A stretch of DNA of 64,000 nt from an uncultured Synechococcus sp. (GCA_937911865.1 CALDSK010000067.1:33451-97450), one strand, 5' to 3'. Counted from the first letter of the stretch, positions 28,869-37,764 are shown. Program-made: numbers and translations. The notes: generated by a model from the sequence alone, not told the origin.

Positions 28869-29369
28869 TTAGTCAGCATGCTCTAGGGAATCTGGCTTGT
28901 GCGCAGCTGCTTCACCAGTGCTGTCACTTTCTACGAGATATTGCGGGTCGTCTTCGGAGGCTTTAGCAGTATGACCTTTGATGTCTGTTTCTGAGGTGAG
29001 CTTCTTCTTAACCGTGCCGGTGGTTTTGCCTTGAGAGGTGTTCCACTGTACGCGATCGCCCTTCTTCAACTCGCCCGAGCTACTAGAACTAGAGCTACTA
29101 GAACTAGAGCTGCTTGAGCTACTAGAGCCACTGGACTTAGAACCACTTGAACCGCTGACTTTAGACAGACTGTCGGGCCGATGCCCTGTAACAGATCCCG
29201 TGTTGTCATTTTCGACTAAATAACGAGGGTCTTCTTTTGAGGCAGCAACCTTGTTGCCTTCCACCGTTTTGTCTGAGGTAATGCGCGCTTGCACAGTGCC
29301 AGTGGCCTGACCCTGACCGGAAGACCATTGGACGCGATCGCCCTTGTGAAATTCGTGTTTATTCGCCAT
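28869..29369 (-). CDS. Double Hva1-type Tudor protein with Ser-rich linker (DUF2945-like)
   Basis: 166 residues made of two similar halves. Each has the pattern KGDRVQW, a G-x-x-x-GTV turn, DPxYLVE(N/S)DxTG and HxPDSL, i.e. the hypervirulence-associated TUDOR (DUF2945) fold. The two copies (about 4-68 and 100-164) are joined by a linker of almost uninterrupted serines and glycines. The linker DNA carries 15-bp tandem repeats (GAGCTACTAGAACTA twice, 29077-29106). Single-domain relatives are small proteins of unknown function in many bacteria. The gene is convergent with the TVP38 gene. Confidence 0.85.
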   Translation of the reverse strand: MANKHEFHKGDRVQWSSGQGQATGTVQARITSDKTVEGNKVAASKEDPRYLVENDNTGSVTGHRPDSLSKVSGSSGSKSSGSSSSSSSSSSSSSSSSSGELKKGDRVQWNTSQGKTTGTVKKKLTSETDIKGHTAKASEDDPQYLVESDSTGEAAAHKPDSLEHAD

Positions 29370-29726
29370 AACGATATCTCCTTATTGCTGTCATGTATTG
29401 CGCTACGCCGTAAGTGCTCTCGCTAAGTGCGCCTGTAATAAGCGCCTTGTGATGAGCGATTCTCTGATGGACGGCGTAGCAGCCGACTTGTAACTTGTGA
29501 CAACTTAAAGAGTGAAGCGAAAGTAAAGCCTCTACCTTTTTTCAGGTTTTATGGCGGTGGTATATAAATATCCGTAGAAATCTACAGAAAGAATGACTCC
29601 CTGACAGCACCTGGCATAGAGAATATCCTCATATCTAAAAAGATTATTCTGAAAACGTAAAGTAGTACACATAGACTACTTTTGAATTACACTATCAGGA
29701 GCCAGCGATATTCCCCAGGGAGCCAC
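29370..29726. other. Intergenic region upstream of two divergent genes
   Basis: 357 bp. It contains a long-range inverted repeat CTACGCCGT (29403-29411) with ACGGCGTAG (29471-29479), and a hairpin at 29659-29682 described separately. No gene was seen. The frame open from 29682 is only an upstream extension of the small gene at 29727. Confidence 0.45.
29659..29682 (+). other. Hairpin in the leader of the 59-residue protein gene
   Basis: AAAGTAGT (29659-29666), loop ACACATAG, ACTACTTT (29675-29682), followed by TTGAATT. The 8-bp stem ends 44 bp before the start codon. It could be an attenuator or simply AT-rich structure. Confidence 0.4.
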
Positions 29727-29906
29727 ATGAACCAGCAGCTAAGACCCGGTAACTTTGTTCGGCTAAAAGGTCAGCCTAGCGACCTGCCCGACTTCGTATT
29801 AGAGCGCTATCTGGGACCGTTTTGCTGGATTCGACAGCAGGCCTGGGGGCAGTGTGTACAGTGGAAAGTCAATGTGGCCCGTATTGAAGACGCACAGTTA
29901 GGGTGA
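29727..29906 (+). CDS. Small protein of unknown function
   Basis: 59 residues from ATG 29727, preceded by a good ribosome binding site (GGGAG, 29717-29721). The sequence opens MNQQLRPGNFVRLKGQPSDL and contains aromatic residues in a compact beta-rich pattern (FCWIRQQAWGQCVQWKVN). It resembles a small SH3-like or Tudor-like barrel, which would be in keeping with the neighbouring Tudor gene, but this is only an impression. The frame is open back to 29682, but that start has no ribosome site. Confidence 0.6.
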   Translation: MNQQLRPGNFVRLKGQPSDLPDFVLERYLGPFCWIRQQAWGQCVQWKVNVARIEDAQLG

Positions 29907-30103
29907 TTCATTGCTCGCCAGCACATAGGAATGGATACCAAGAAATAGTTCGAGAAAAACGTCATTTCAAAACGTCATTTCTTGGTGCGCGGGGACGAAT
30001 CTATCACCAGCTATATGAAGCATCTAACTATTTGCACTAAGATCTAGTCGGGAAACAAAGCGATTTTCGCCACTCCCTTGTTGTCATCTCTGCTGGAAAA
30101 ACC

Positions 30104-30751
30104 ATGACTGCTCTCCAGGTTTCTGCCCGTGAAATGGTCCAAGCCGCTTACGAAAACCGCTATACCTGGGATAAGTCTTTTCCGGGATACACCACAGATG
30201 TCACGCTTAAGCTAGGTGATAAAACGTTCACCGGGACGGCTAAGGTCAACCCTGACTTGTCTGCAGAAGTGTTTGACGTAGAGGATGAAACGGCGAACAA
30301 AGTGATTAAGAATCAGCTATGGGAAGTTGCCATTCACCGCGTCAGACGGCCTTTTGAGAAGAGCCACGGTGAAAACACCTTTAAAGTCGATGGCACCGAT
30401 GAGAATGGCGCAACCAGAATTGCAGTAGGCGGAAAAGCAGAGGGCGACGCTTACAAGGTCAAAGACAACGAGTTTGTGATGGTGCATCGTCACATTCACG
30501 GCGTCGTCGTCACAATCAATACTTTTAGCTCTTACGACACTGGCAGCGGATATTTGTCGCATACCTACGACTCGGTATACCACGACCCCAAAACAGGTGA
30601 GCAAAAGCAGGGTCGCAGTGAGTTTACAGATGACTATACGCAAGTCGGCCAGGGAGAGCGTCAGTACACTGTGCTGGCCAAGCGAACGGTGACATCGGAA
30701 GACGGTCCCGATATGGAAATAATGTTCTCTAACATCGAGTTGCTTGCGTAG
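30104..30751 (+). CDS. DUF3386 family protein
   Basis: 215 residues, soluble and beta-rich. The N-terminus SAREMVQAAYENRYTWDKSF and the later VHRHIHGVVVTINTFSSYDT and GYLSHTYDSVY blocks fit the DUF3386 family, which is nearly confined to cyanobacteria and plastids. No catalytic motif is obvious. Three bases separate its stop from the start of the DUF4336 gene, so the two form an operon and probably act in one process. Confidence 0.8.
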   Translation: MTALQVSAREMVQAAYENRYTWDKSFPGYTTDVTLKLGDKTFTGTAKVNPDLSAEVFDVEDETANKVIKNQLWEVAIHRVRRPFEKSHGENTFKVDGTDENGATRIAVGGKAEGDAYKVKDNEFVMVHRHIHGVVVTINTFSSYDTGSGYLSHTYDSVYHDPKTGEQKQGRSEFTDDYTQVGQGERQYTVLAKRTVTSEDGPDMEIMFSNIELLA

Positions 30752-30754
30752 AGC

Positions 30755-31948
30755 ATGAGCAACAGCGGCAAAGAGAAGAGGGATAGAGCTTGGCCGCTTT
30801 GGCCAATTGTGCCCATCTATCCCTACGGTGAGCGGCGTACCTTACGCAGAGAATTGATTCCCGGCAAGCTGTGGACCTTTGACCAGGTTCAAGGGATTTT
30901 TTATGTAGTTGTGCCTATCCGGATGACGGTGATTAAGCTGTCGGCGGGTGGACTGTTTGTATTTTCACCCGTTGCCCCTACGCCAGAGTGCGTTCGACTC
31001 GTACGCGAATTAGAAGCTGAGCATGGGGCGGTTCAATATGTGGTGCTGCCCACGGTCACAGGCGTAGAGCATAAATACTTTGCCGGGCCATTTGCGCAGA
31101 AGTTTAAGCAGGCGCAGGTTTACGTGGCTCCTAACCAGTGGAGCTTCCCGATAGATCTACCCATGAGCTGGCTCGGCTTTCCGGCCAAGCGGACACAGGT
31201 ATTGCCAGAGAAGGCTAGTCAGACGCCTTTTTACGATGAGTTTGACTATGCAATTGTTGGTCCGATTGACTTAAGCATCAAGCCCTATACAGAAGTTGCG
31301 TTTCTTCATCGAGAGACCTGCTCACTGCTGGCAGTAGATACGATTTTGTCTATTCCGGTAGAGCCACCTGAGGTCGTGGCGCAAAATCCGATGCCGCTGA
31401 TGTTTCATGCCAGGGATAGTGCCAGCGACCCCCTCATAGATACACCAGAAAATCGGCGCAAGGGATGGGCACGTATTGCCCTATTCACTTTCTATTTTCA
31501 GCCGGAGCGATTGGACGTGCCCGAGCTAAAGGCGGTATTGAAAACAGCGAAGCAGGCAAGTGATCGCACTAAAAAGAACTACTTTGGCCTCTACCCATTC
31601 AACTGGCAACCTGGATGGTACGACTCGTTTGAACGGCTGCGCCAGGGAGGCAAGTTAATCGTAGCGCCCATTCTTCAAACGCTAATTTTCAACCGGGGTC
31701 CCGACGCGGTGCTGGCCTGGGCCGATAAAATTGCGCAGTGGAATTTCGAGCAGGTCATTCCCTGCCACTTTAGTGCACCTGTTAAAGCTACGCCTACAGA
31801 ATTCCGACAGGCGTTTGAGTTTTTAGAGCGTCCTAGCATGAAGAGTTGGACGGGCTTTGAGCACGCGGTTCCAATGGCCGACTTAGAGACCCTTGGACAA
31901 ATCGATCGGCGATTGCAAAAGTCTGTGATTCCACCACCACAGCCATAG
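30755..31948 (+). CDS. DUF4336 family protein (metallo-hydrolase-like)
   Basis: 397 residues. The stretch IKLSAGGLFVFSPVAPTPEC, VQYVVLPTVTGVEHKYFAGP and later ACHFSAPV-type ending (VIPCHFSAPVKATP) mark the DUF4336 family, which resembles the metallo-beta-lactamase fold but lacks the full HxHxDH signature here. There is no signal peptide. It is tightly coupled to the DUF3386 gene. Related proteins in plants are plastid-targeted, suggesting a role in photosynthetic cells, but no function is known. Confidence 0.82.
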   Translation: MSNSGKEKRDRAWPLWPIVPIYPYGERRTLRRELIPGKLWTFDQVQGIFYVVVPIRMTVIKLSAGGLFVFSPVAPTPECVRLVRELEAEHGAVQYVVLPTVTGVEHKYFAGPFAQKFKQAQVYVAPNQWSFPIDLPMSWLGFPAKRTQVLPEKASQTPFYDEFDYAIVGPIDLSIKPYTEVAFLHRETCSLLAVDTILSIPVEPPEVVAQNPMPLMFHARDSASDPLIDTPENRRKGWARIALFTFYFQPERLDVPELKAVLKTAKQASDRTKKNYFGLYPFNWQPGWYDSFERLRQGGKLIVAPILQTLIFNRGPDAVLAWADKIAQWNFEQVIPCHFSAPVKATPTEFRQAFEFLERPSMKSWTGFEHAVPMADLETLGQIDRRLQKSVIPPPQP

Positions 31949-32094
31949 CGGTTTCTAGAGGTTGCTGGAGGTTTCTAGAGACTGAATGAAAGCAACAGAC
32001 GGTTGTACAGTTTGAGGCCTATGCAATTTAAGGCCCATTTGAAGTCTGGGCAGTTTTCTGAGCAATTTTCTGGGCAGTTTGAAGTCATTGCTAT

Positions 32095-33351
32095 TTACTG
32101 CGCAGAACCACTTCGACTTTTCAGAACTGTCACTTCTACCGGAATCACCCCGACGTCTTCTCCACCTAAGCACTCAGCGGCGGCTTTGGATAGGTCAAGT
32201 AGGCGATCGCCGACATAGGGACCACGGTCGTTTACCCGCACAACTACCGTCTTGTCATTCATTGTATTGCGGACCTTTAGCTGTGTACCAAAAGGCAGCG
32301 ACTTATGGGCGACGGTCAAATCGTTTTGATTGTAGGTTTCACCGTTAGCTGTGGCCCGTCCGTGAAAGTAGGGCCCGTACCAGGAAGCCTCTCCTGCCAT
32401 GTCAATCTTAGATTTTTCTAGGTTACCTAGCCCCATCAACATGTCGCCCGTTTTGAGCGGCGCGGCGTCTAGAGCCAAGCGTAGATTGTTGGCCCAAGAA
32501 ACGGCAGCCCATTCGGAGGAATAGCCTACGGCGTTTGACATAGCGTCATCCACCGAGAAGAGGGCCTGGTCAGGTGTTCCTACAAAATTTTTGGCGTTGA
32601 GGATATTCGAGTCTTCGATAATGGGGTAGGCAGCGATCGCATTCGGATCAAAAGACGCCTGGCGAATCAACCGCTTCAGCTGCTGGGCCATCAAATAGGC
32701 CCGCTTCTCATCCGCAACATAGCCCAGCGTCTTGTCCCCCAAGCTGACTTTGTAGCGGACACCTTCTTTTAGCTGACGCCGGGCATTGGGCATACACTGC
32801 CGAGCCACGGCCGCCGCCCAGACGTTATTTTCCATCTGCGCCACCTGAGCCGTCGCCTCAACTCGGCTAACCTGGATATCGGCGGCGAGTACCTTACCAT
32901 TCCAACGCTTGTCTGCGGCCCACTCTATCGGCACTGTAGCGCTGTAGGCCGGTCGGTTAAACGCACTACTTATGACGCTGTGGAATCGGGCCGATCGCCA
33001 TGCCTGGCCAACAAAGCTAAAAGAACGTGCCATACCAGCAGATGATAAAAAACCAGCTGGCATCGCGGAGGTTTTACCAACACCCGCAACACTAACCATC
33101 AGTGCAGAAGGTACGGCCTTTGCAGAGAGACCTATAGTTTGCCACCGTACTGACGATTGAGGTAGAGAGAAGGATTGTGTAGAAGTTGCTGGCAGGAAAG
33201 ATACCTCTACAGGTGGCTCATCGATTAGCAACGCTTCTAGCTCGCTCTTTGGGTTGTCATTTTCAGCGCTGTCATTGCTAGAGATATCTGCTGCGTCAGA
33301 AATCAAAACAGGAACAGAGTCCTGAGGAGGGAAGGCCGGAGCTAAATCCAT
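32095..33351 (-). CDS. RlpA-like septal ring lytic transglycosylase family protein
   Basis: 418 residues. The C-terminal 100 residues form a double-psi beta-barrel RlpA domain: GEASWYGPYFHGRATANGE, DLTVAHKSLPFGTQLKVRN and VVVRVNDRGPYVGDRLLDLS. RlpA enzymes cleave naked glycan strands at the septum. The long N-terminal part (1-310) is Ala/Ser-rich and has a LysM-unlike spacer (YKVSLGDKTLGYVADEKRAY) typical of cyanobacterial members. No clear signal peptide is visible at the chosen start, so the true start or export route is uncertain. Confidence 0.9.
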   Translation of the reverse strand: MDLAPAFPPQDSVPVLISDAADISSNDSAENDNPKSELEALLIDEPPVEVSFLPATSTQSFSLPQSSVRWQTIGLSAKAVPSALMVSVAGVGKTSAMPAGFLSSAGMARSFSFVGQAWRSARFHSVISSAFNRPAYSATVPIEWAADKRWNGKVLAADIQVSRVEATAQVAQMENNVWAAAVARQCMPNARRQLKEGVRYKVSLGDKTLGYVADEKRAYLMAQQLKRLIRQASFDPNAIAAYPIIEDSNILNAKNFVGTPDQALFSVDDAMSNAVGYSSEWAAVSWANNLRLALDAAPLKTGDMLMGLGNLEKSKIDMAGEASWYGPYFHGRATANGETYNQNDLTVAHKSLPFGTQLKVRNTMNDKTVVVRVNDRGPYVGDRLLDLSKAAAECLGGEDVGVIPVEVTVLKSRSGSAQ

Positions 33352-33757
33352 TTATTCGGATGAATGACAACAAGCTCAGTAGTCTGGTTAGGTCTCTACT
33401 TTGAATTAGATGAACTAACGATGAAGAAGCGATATCGCTGAGGCATACAAGCTTTTACCTGTAAATCTCTGTGATGCTTAGCTTTCAGCTATTGAGCAGT
33501 GGCAAGAAGTGCCTCTTGCGGATACAAATTATTTTTTGAAGTTTTGTATCGACGGCCACGATTATAGCGTCTTAATCTCATTTAAAGAATTGTAGAAAAC
33601 CTGGAAAGTCGGTAGCCTCATCAATTTCTATCGATGTAAAACCGATGAAATGCTTGTAACGGCAGGTATTCATCTTTTCGTGTTTATGAAGTTTCGATGA
33701 AGTAGCTCGCTGTTCAGAAAATCTGATGAATAAGATAACCGTGAGGGGGTAAGTCTC
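33352..33757. other. Intergenic region between RlpA and Kir channel genes
   Basis: 406 bp upstream of the RlpA gene and downstream of the channel gene. No supportable gene. It is AT-rich with scattered GATGAA words (about 33640-33730). CGATATCG near 33431 is a short palindrome. AAGATA and TATCTT flank 33733-33765 and could form a weak hairpin at the channel gene's 3' end. Confidence 0.4.
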
Positions 33758-34801
33758 TTATCTTTTCCTGATGTCGGCGCCTGGTGTCGGCTCCGCCTTC
33801 TGTCCTGATACTGGTTCCACTTCGTGTTCTAACGTCGGTTCCACTTCGTGTTCTAACATTGGTTCCACTTCGTGGAAGTCCGAAAAGTCAACATAGCGGA
33901 CGGACAGGTCATTGCTGTCGGTATCTCGTTTGTCTACGGTGTGGATAATGTCTTTTAACTGATAGTTCCAGAGGATATCGGCAGAGTAGTAAGTATGACG
34001 AGTGTGTACGGCCTGAGCGACCGTCTGGTCAATGCCGCTAAGCGAAACCACCAAAGCCGCGCCTCTATGAGCCAGCGCCTGCTGAGATAGACCGTATAGT
34101 GGGCTGTTTTCGGTAATGGGGTGGAAGGCTGTCCAAGTGAGAAAAAAGCTAGGGTTGCGATCGCGCAGCAAATCCAACTCATAAAAGCGCCGCATAATAC
34201 TGCCACCCTCTTCTAACTCATCGAGCATTACATAAACTCGCATCTGAGCTTCTACAATCTGATTGCGGCGTTCGTTGGCCGTTCGAAACATTAGCGTAGG
34301 GACGCCTTTATGCTCGCTCACCACAGCAACTTTACTGAAAAGCACTTGGGCCGTCGGCCTAGAAAATCGAGCGTAGGCCAACCCTGTTAGCACTGAAATA
34401 CCGAGTAAAGACGTAATCGCTTCTAGCGTCACCAGCAAGTGGCCGTACGGGTTTCCTGGTGTCATCACTCCATAGCCAATCGACGCCGAGGTCTGCACGC
34501 TAAAGAAAAAGGCATCGGCAAACGAGCCTGGTTCAGCGTTCAAAATAGTGCCTTCGCCGCCCATCAAAAACAAGAGCGCCGCTAGGGCGTTCGCCAAGGT
34601 GTAGATACCAACCGTAATGAGCAAAAACCCCGGCCAGGGAATCGTTAGCATCAGGTAATACGGGTCGCGCCAGTACGAGTACCAGCCACCAACCCCTAAA
34701 ATACGAAAGCGGCCTTTCTCTATGTGAATCCGCACCTTCGGCTGTCGGCGGGAACGATTGCGGTCAACTTGCATACTCTCTAGTACTCGCTTGTTCATCA
34801 C
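33758..34801 (-). CDS. Inward-rectifier (KirBac-type) potassium channel
   Basis: 347 residues. A slide-helix region and first membrane helix (PYYLMLTIPWPGFLLITVGI) are followed by the pore with selectivity filter SIGYG in QTSASIGYGVMTPGNPYGH and a second helix (LLVTLEAITSLLGISVLTGL). The C-terminal cytoplasmic Kir domain follows (VLFSKVAVVSEHKGVPTLMF, then ANERRNQIVEAQMRVYVML). The last 45 residues hold repeats of HEVEPTLE encoded by 24-bp tandem repeats (33813-33860). The channel conducts potassium inward or in both directions depending on ligands such as lipids or pH. The divergent M28 gene lies close to its start. Confidence 0.95.
   Translation of the reverse strand: MMNKRVLESMQVDRNRSRRQPKVRIHIEKGRFRILGVGGWYSYWRDPYYLMLTIPWPGFLLITVGIYTLANALAALLFLMGGEGTILNAEPGSFADAFFFSVQTSASIGYGVMTPGNPYGHLLVTLEAITSLLGISVLTGLAYARFSRPTAQVLFSKVAVVSEHKGVPTLMFRTANERRNQIVEAQMRVYVMLDELEEGGSIMRRFYELDLLRDRNPSFFLTWTAFHPITENSPLYGLSQQALAHRGAALVVSLSGIDQTVAQAVHTRHTYYSADILWNYQLKDIIHTVDKRDTDSNDLSVRYVDFSDFHEVEPMLEHEVEPTLEHEVEPVSGQKAEPTPGADIRKR
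33813..33875. repeat. 24-bp tandem repeat in the Kir gene 3' end
   Basis: Two 24-bp units starting GGTTCCACTTCGTGTTCTAA (33813-33836 and 33837-33860) are followed by a partial third (33861-33875). In the channel they encode the repeated HEVEP(T/M)LE. The units are nearly identical, suggesting recent slippage and probably length variation between strains. Confidence 0.85.
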
Positions 34802-34823
34802 CGCTATTCATAATAGAGAAGCC

Positions 34824-35708
34824 TTGAAGTTACAGAGACGCCTCGAATTGAAATCAGCCACGACAGATCAAGCGATCGCTCAGCGGCTCAAGCATCATCT
34901 GAAAGCTTTAAAGGGCCCTAGAGATCCGTTTTTAGCCTCAGGGCGTCATCAGCTAGCTCAGCACTACATTCGCGCTGAGCTGGGCACTTGGGGTGAGGTA
35001 ACCTCTCAAAAGTTTGAATCAAGGGGACAAGACTATTTCAACTGGCAAACGAATCTGGAAGGGAAGCAGGCTCGGCTTGCCCCCTTTTTAGTTGGCGCCC
35101 ATTACGACACCGTGCCAGGCTCACCGGGCGCAGATGACAATGCCAGTGGCGTGGCAGTTATGTTGACGTTGGTAGAGCTCCTTTCTAAAACTCAGCCCAA
35201 GCGCTCCGTTCATTTTGTGGCCTTTGACTTAGAAGAATATGGGCTGGTTGGCAGTCAGGCCTGCGCTGAGCAGTGGCGATCGCAAAATAAACCTATTCAC
35301 CTCATGCTGTCGCTAGAGATGCTGGGATATTTCACAGATGACGTGCGATCGCAGCAGTACCCCCTTGACATGCTCGCTACTATTTATCCTAGTACTGGAA
35401 ACTTCATCGCTCTCATCGGCAATGCAACCACCATTCCAAAAATGAGGCGCCTCAAACAGCACATCAAGACCGCAGGCGCACCCTGTCAGTGGCTTCCTGT
35501 TGTAAACAGAGGCAAACAAATTCCACCGACCCGCTACAGTGACCACGCGCCCTTCTGGGATAAGGGATATGCAGCGCTGATGGTGACGGACACAGCTCAT
35601 CTGCGCAATCCGCACTATCACAAGGCCTCTGACACCATTGAGACGCTCAATATTGAGCGGATGGCTCAAATTACGCAAGGACTCGCAACCTACCTTTCAG
35701 AGGCGTGA
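34824..35708 (+). CDS. M28 family zinc peptidase
   Basis: 294 residues if started at TTG 34824; the frame is open back to ATG 34758, but that start would overlap the first 44 bp of the divergent channel gene. Metal-binding motifs of aminopeptidase-like M28 enzymes are clear: VGAHYDTVPGSPGADDNASG (His and Asp ligands), DLEEYGLVGS (catalytic and ligand Glu) and RYSDHAPFW (last His). No signal peptide is seen at either start. Substrate unknown; it probably trims peptides. Confidence 0.85.
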   Translation: MKLQRRLELKSATTDQAIAQRLKHHLKALKGPRDPFLASGRHQLAQHYIRAELGTWGEVTSQKFESRGQDYFNWQTNLEGKQARLAPFLVGAHYDTVPGSPGADDNASGVAVMLTLVELLSKTQPKRSVHFVAFDLEEYGLVGSQACAEQWRSQNKPIHLMLSLEMLGYFTDDVRSQQYPLDMLATIYPSTGNFIALIGNATTIPKMRRLKQHIKTAGAPCQWLPVVNRGKQIPPTRYSDHAPFWDKGYAALMVTDTAHLRNPHYHKASDTIETLNIERMAQITQGLATYLSEA

Positions 35709-35790
35709 TCCAAGGTGTGAGCTAAGGCGTAATCCGTGATTCAAGGCGTAATCGTAGAACGTTGGCCTAGCAAACGATGAGCAGCAGACA

Positions 35791-37098
35791 ATGAAACTTT
35801 TGCAATTCTCGATATTGAGCATCGGGCTAATAGGATGTGTTCTCTCAAGCTGTCAGCTCACCACCCGGCTAGGAGAATCAGATACGGCGCTTTTCGCACA
35901 AGATGTGCTGACTGAGGATGTCGATAAAGCTGGGAGAGTCGCCCCTCGCAGTATCGAGCTAGCAGAGATCGCGCTATCTGACGAAGCTGGCATTTACTTC
36001 GCAGCAGTCGCAGGGGGGGGTGCACCGAGCTACAACGAAATTGCGCTGGAAAAGAACGTTTTATATTTTCAGCGATCGCTTATCGAACTCGGGTTTTCAC
36101 CAGCCGAGGCTAGTCTGTTCTTTGCGGCGATCAAGTCGGCGGAATACACGCACAAATTCCTGGACGAAAACGACGCCGAACAATTCTCGGCCGCCGAGAT
36201 TCCAGAGCTGGATGGCGGTGCAACTGGTGACAACACCTACAGCTGGTTCAAGTCAGTCGCACAAGCCGAAAAGCCCTGCCCGTCTTTCTTTTATTTCACT
36301 GGGCACGGTGCCTACAACGCTGAAAACGAAGACAGCAATTCGCTGATTCTTTGGGATGAGGCGCTAGTATCGGTGCCGGAGTTCACAGGCCTGCTAGAAG
36401 ACTTACCAGCCGAACAACCCTTTGTGACTATGATGGCGCAGTGCTACTCAGGCGCTTTTGCCAACTTAATTTATGAGAATGGCGATCCTGAGCAGCCCGT
36501 CGCGCTGCACACGCGCTGTGGGTTCTTTGCCACGGTGGCCTCTAGACCGTCAGTAGGCTGTACGCCTGCGGTGAATGAAGCAGACTACAAGGACTACAGC
36601 TCTAGCTTTTTTGCCGGACTGACCGGACGCGATCGCATTGGCAATGCTGTCACGTCTGCCGACTACAACACTGACGGCCAAATCTCCTACGCAGAAGCCC
36701 ATGCCTTTGCCAAGGTCGATGAAGAAACAACCGACTGGCCAATCTCTACCGTAGAAGCCTGGTTACAACGTCAGGTTGATGAGCGCAAGCGGAAAGAAAT
36801 TTTGACTACACCCATCGGTGAGTTGAGAGCGATCGCACGTCCAGAGCAAGCGTATGTTACTGAGTCTCTAACGAGCCTTACAGGCTTCGATCCGGCACAG
36901 TCTTACATACAAAATCAGGGCACAGTCTCGCTTCCGGAGCCGAACACGGTTGCGGAGGCCTACCAGGTTCGCCTGGAAATGGAGCTGATTAACATTGGCA
37001 CTGAGCAGGCGATAAGAAACTCGCAATCCAGAGAACAAATTGCCATTCTCGATAAAATCCTCAGCTGCGAAGCGAGCGTACCATCGACCACGCTATAA
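35791..37098 (+). CDS. Caspase-like (clan CD) lipoprotein with EF-hand loop
   Basis: 435 residues. A signal peptide ends in LSSC with lipobox Cys21. The peptidase domain shows a catalytic His in FYFTGHGAY (His172) and a Cys in MMAQCYSGAF (Cys218), the arrangement of clan CD peptidases such as caspases, legumain and gingipain-type enzymes. Residues 291-302 (DYNTDGQISYAE) form a canonical EF-hand calcium loop with all ligand positions filled (D291, N293, D295, Q297, S299, E302). Calcium control, as in metacaspases, is an inference. The C-terminal 120 residues are of unknown type. Six or more further Cys may form disulfides. It lies 82 bp after the M28 gene on the same strand. Confidence 0.8.
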   Translation: MKLLQFSILSIGLIGCVLSSCQLTTRLGESDTALFAQDVLTEDVDKAGRVAPRSIELAEIALSDEAGIYFAAVAGGGAPSYNEIALEKNVLYFQRSLIELGFSPAEASLFFAAIKSAEYTHKFLDENDAEQFSAAEIPELDGGATGDNTYSWFKSVAQAEKPCPSFFYFTGHGAYNAENEDSNSLILWDEALVSVPEFTGLLEDLPAEQPFVTMMAQCYSGAFANLIYENGDPEQPVALHTRCGFFATVASRPSVGCTPAVNEADYKDYSSSFFAGLTGRDRIGNAVTSADYNTDGQISYAEAHAFAKVDEETTDWPISTVEAWLQRQVDERKRKEILTTPIGELRAIARPEQAYVTESLTSLTGFDPAQSYIQNQGTVSLPEPNTVAEAYQVRLEMELINIGTEQAIRNSQSREQIAILDKILSCEASVPSTTL

Positions 37099-37101
37099 CT
37101 T

Positions 37102-37545
37102 TCACAGCGTCTCTAGGAACGACAGCAAATCAGCCATATCGCGTTCATTCGGCTGAAATTGCGGCATCGGTGGTGTCTCACCGCTAATCACCTGATGGAT
37201 CAGCGCAGCTTTTGACTTTCGCATTGAAATATCTTGCAAGGTTGGGCCCACTTCACCCGCAGCTTCTAGCCCGTGGCAAACAGCACAATTTAGCTGAAAA
37301 ATATCGCGTCCTCGATCGGCATCCCCTGCTAGCTGAAGCACGCTTTGTGTGTAAGGATCGCTGGGTCGTAACGAGTACATTCCCCAGAGCGCAAGGCATA
37401 GCAGTAAGACCAAACCGATAACCATCGCGACTACCCGCTGCACAGTCCGACCGGTAGAGGCCTGGTTATCACCGTTACTACTCGGCGCTTGGCTTTCTAT
37501 CGTTTGGTCCGGCACGTTTTGATTTTGCCTTTCTTGAGTAATCAC
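37102..37545 (-). CDS. cytM: Membrane-anchored class I cytochrome c (CytM-like)
   Basis: 147 residues. One N-terminal hydrophobic helix (about 33-55, VVAMVIGLVLLLCLALWGMY) serves as anchor. A haem c domain follows with CAVCHG for covalent haem attachment and Met in ETPPMPQFQ as the likely axial ligand; the final helix is DMADLLSFLETL. The size and anchor fit cytochrome cM of cyanobacteria, a minor low-potential carrier that reduces flow between the b6f complex and oxidase or photosystem under stress. The gene is divergent from petG. Naming as cytM is probable, not proven. Confidence 0.7.
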   Translation of the reverse strand: MITQERQNQNVPDQTIESQAPSSNGDNQASTGRTVQRVVAMVIGLVLLLCLALWGMYSLRPSDPYTQSVLQLAGDADRGRDIFQLNCAVCHGLEAAGEVGPTLQDISMRKSKAALIHQVISGETPPMPQFQPNERDMADLLSFLETL

Positions 37546-37752
37546 AACTTAGCATTCCTTAATAGGTCTGCATGTATACACAGCTTAATATTTTCGCAGA
37601 GAAAATTACAAGTTACGGTCGGTCAAAATCAGGCAAAGTCTCGATGAATTGCCTGATTTAAAGCTTAAGAAGCACTTATCAGACAGCATGAATTTCAATG
37701 TACTTTCTTTTCGTGAGTCGCAAACCACATTAAGATAAGTATATTGAAAATT

Positions 37753-37757
37753 AGGAG
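37753..37757 (+). promoter_or_regulatory. Ribosome binding site of petG
   Basis: AGGAG, seven bases before the GTG start. It decides the start of this very short gene. Confidence 0.85.
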
Positions 37758-37764
37758 AGCACTC

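Noticed and set aside
29077..29106. Short tandem repeats that could suggest a CRISPR-like array
   Set aside because: Units are 15 bp, contiguous, without spacers, and lie inside a coding region for a serine linker.
33660..33757. Repeated GATGAA words as a regulatory array
   Set aside because: They are irregular in spacing and in AT-rich DNA, where such words are expected by chance.
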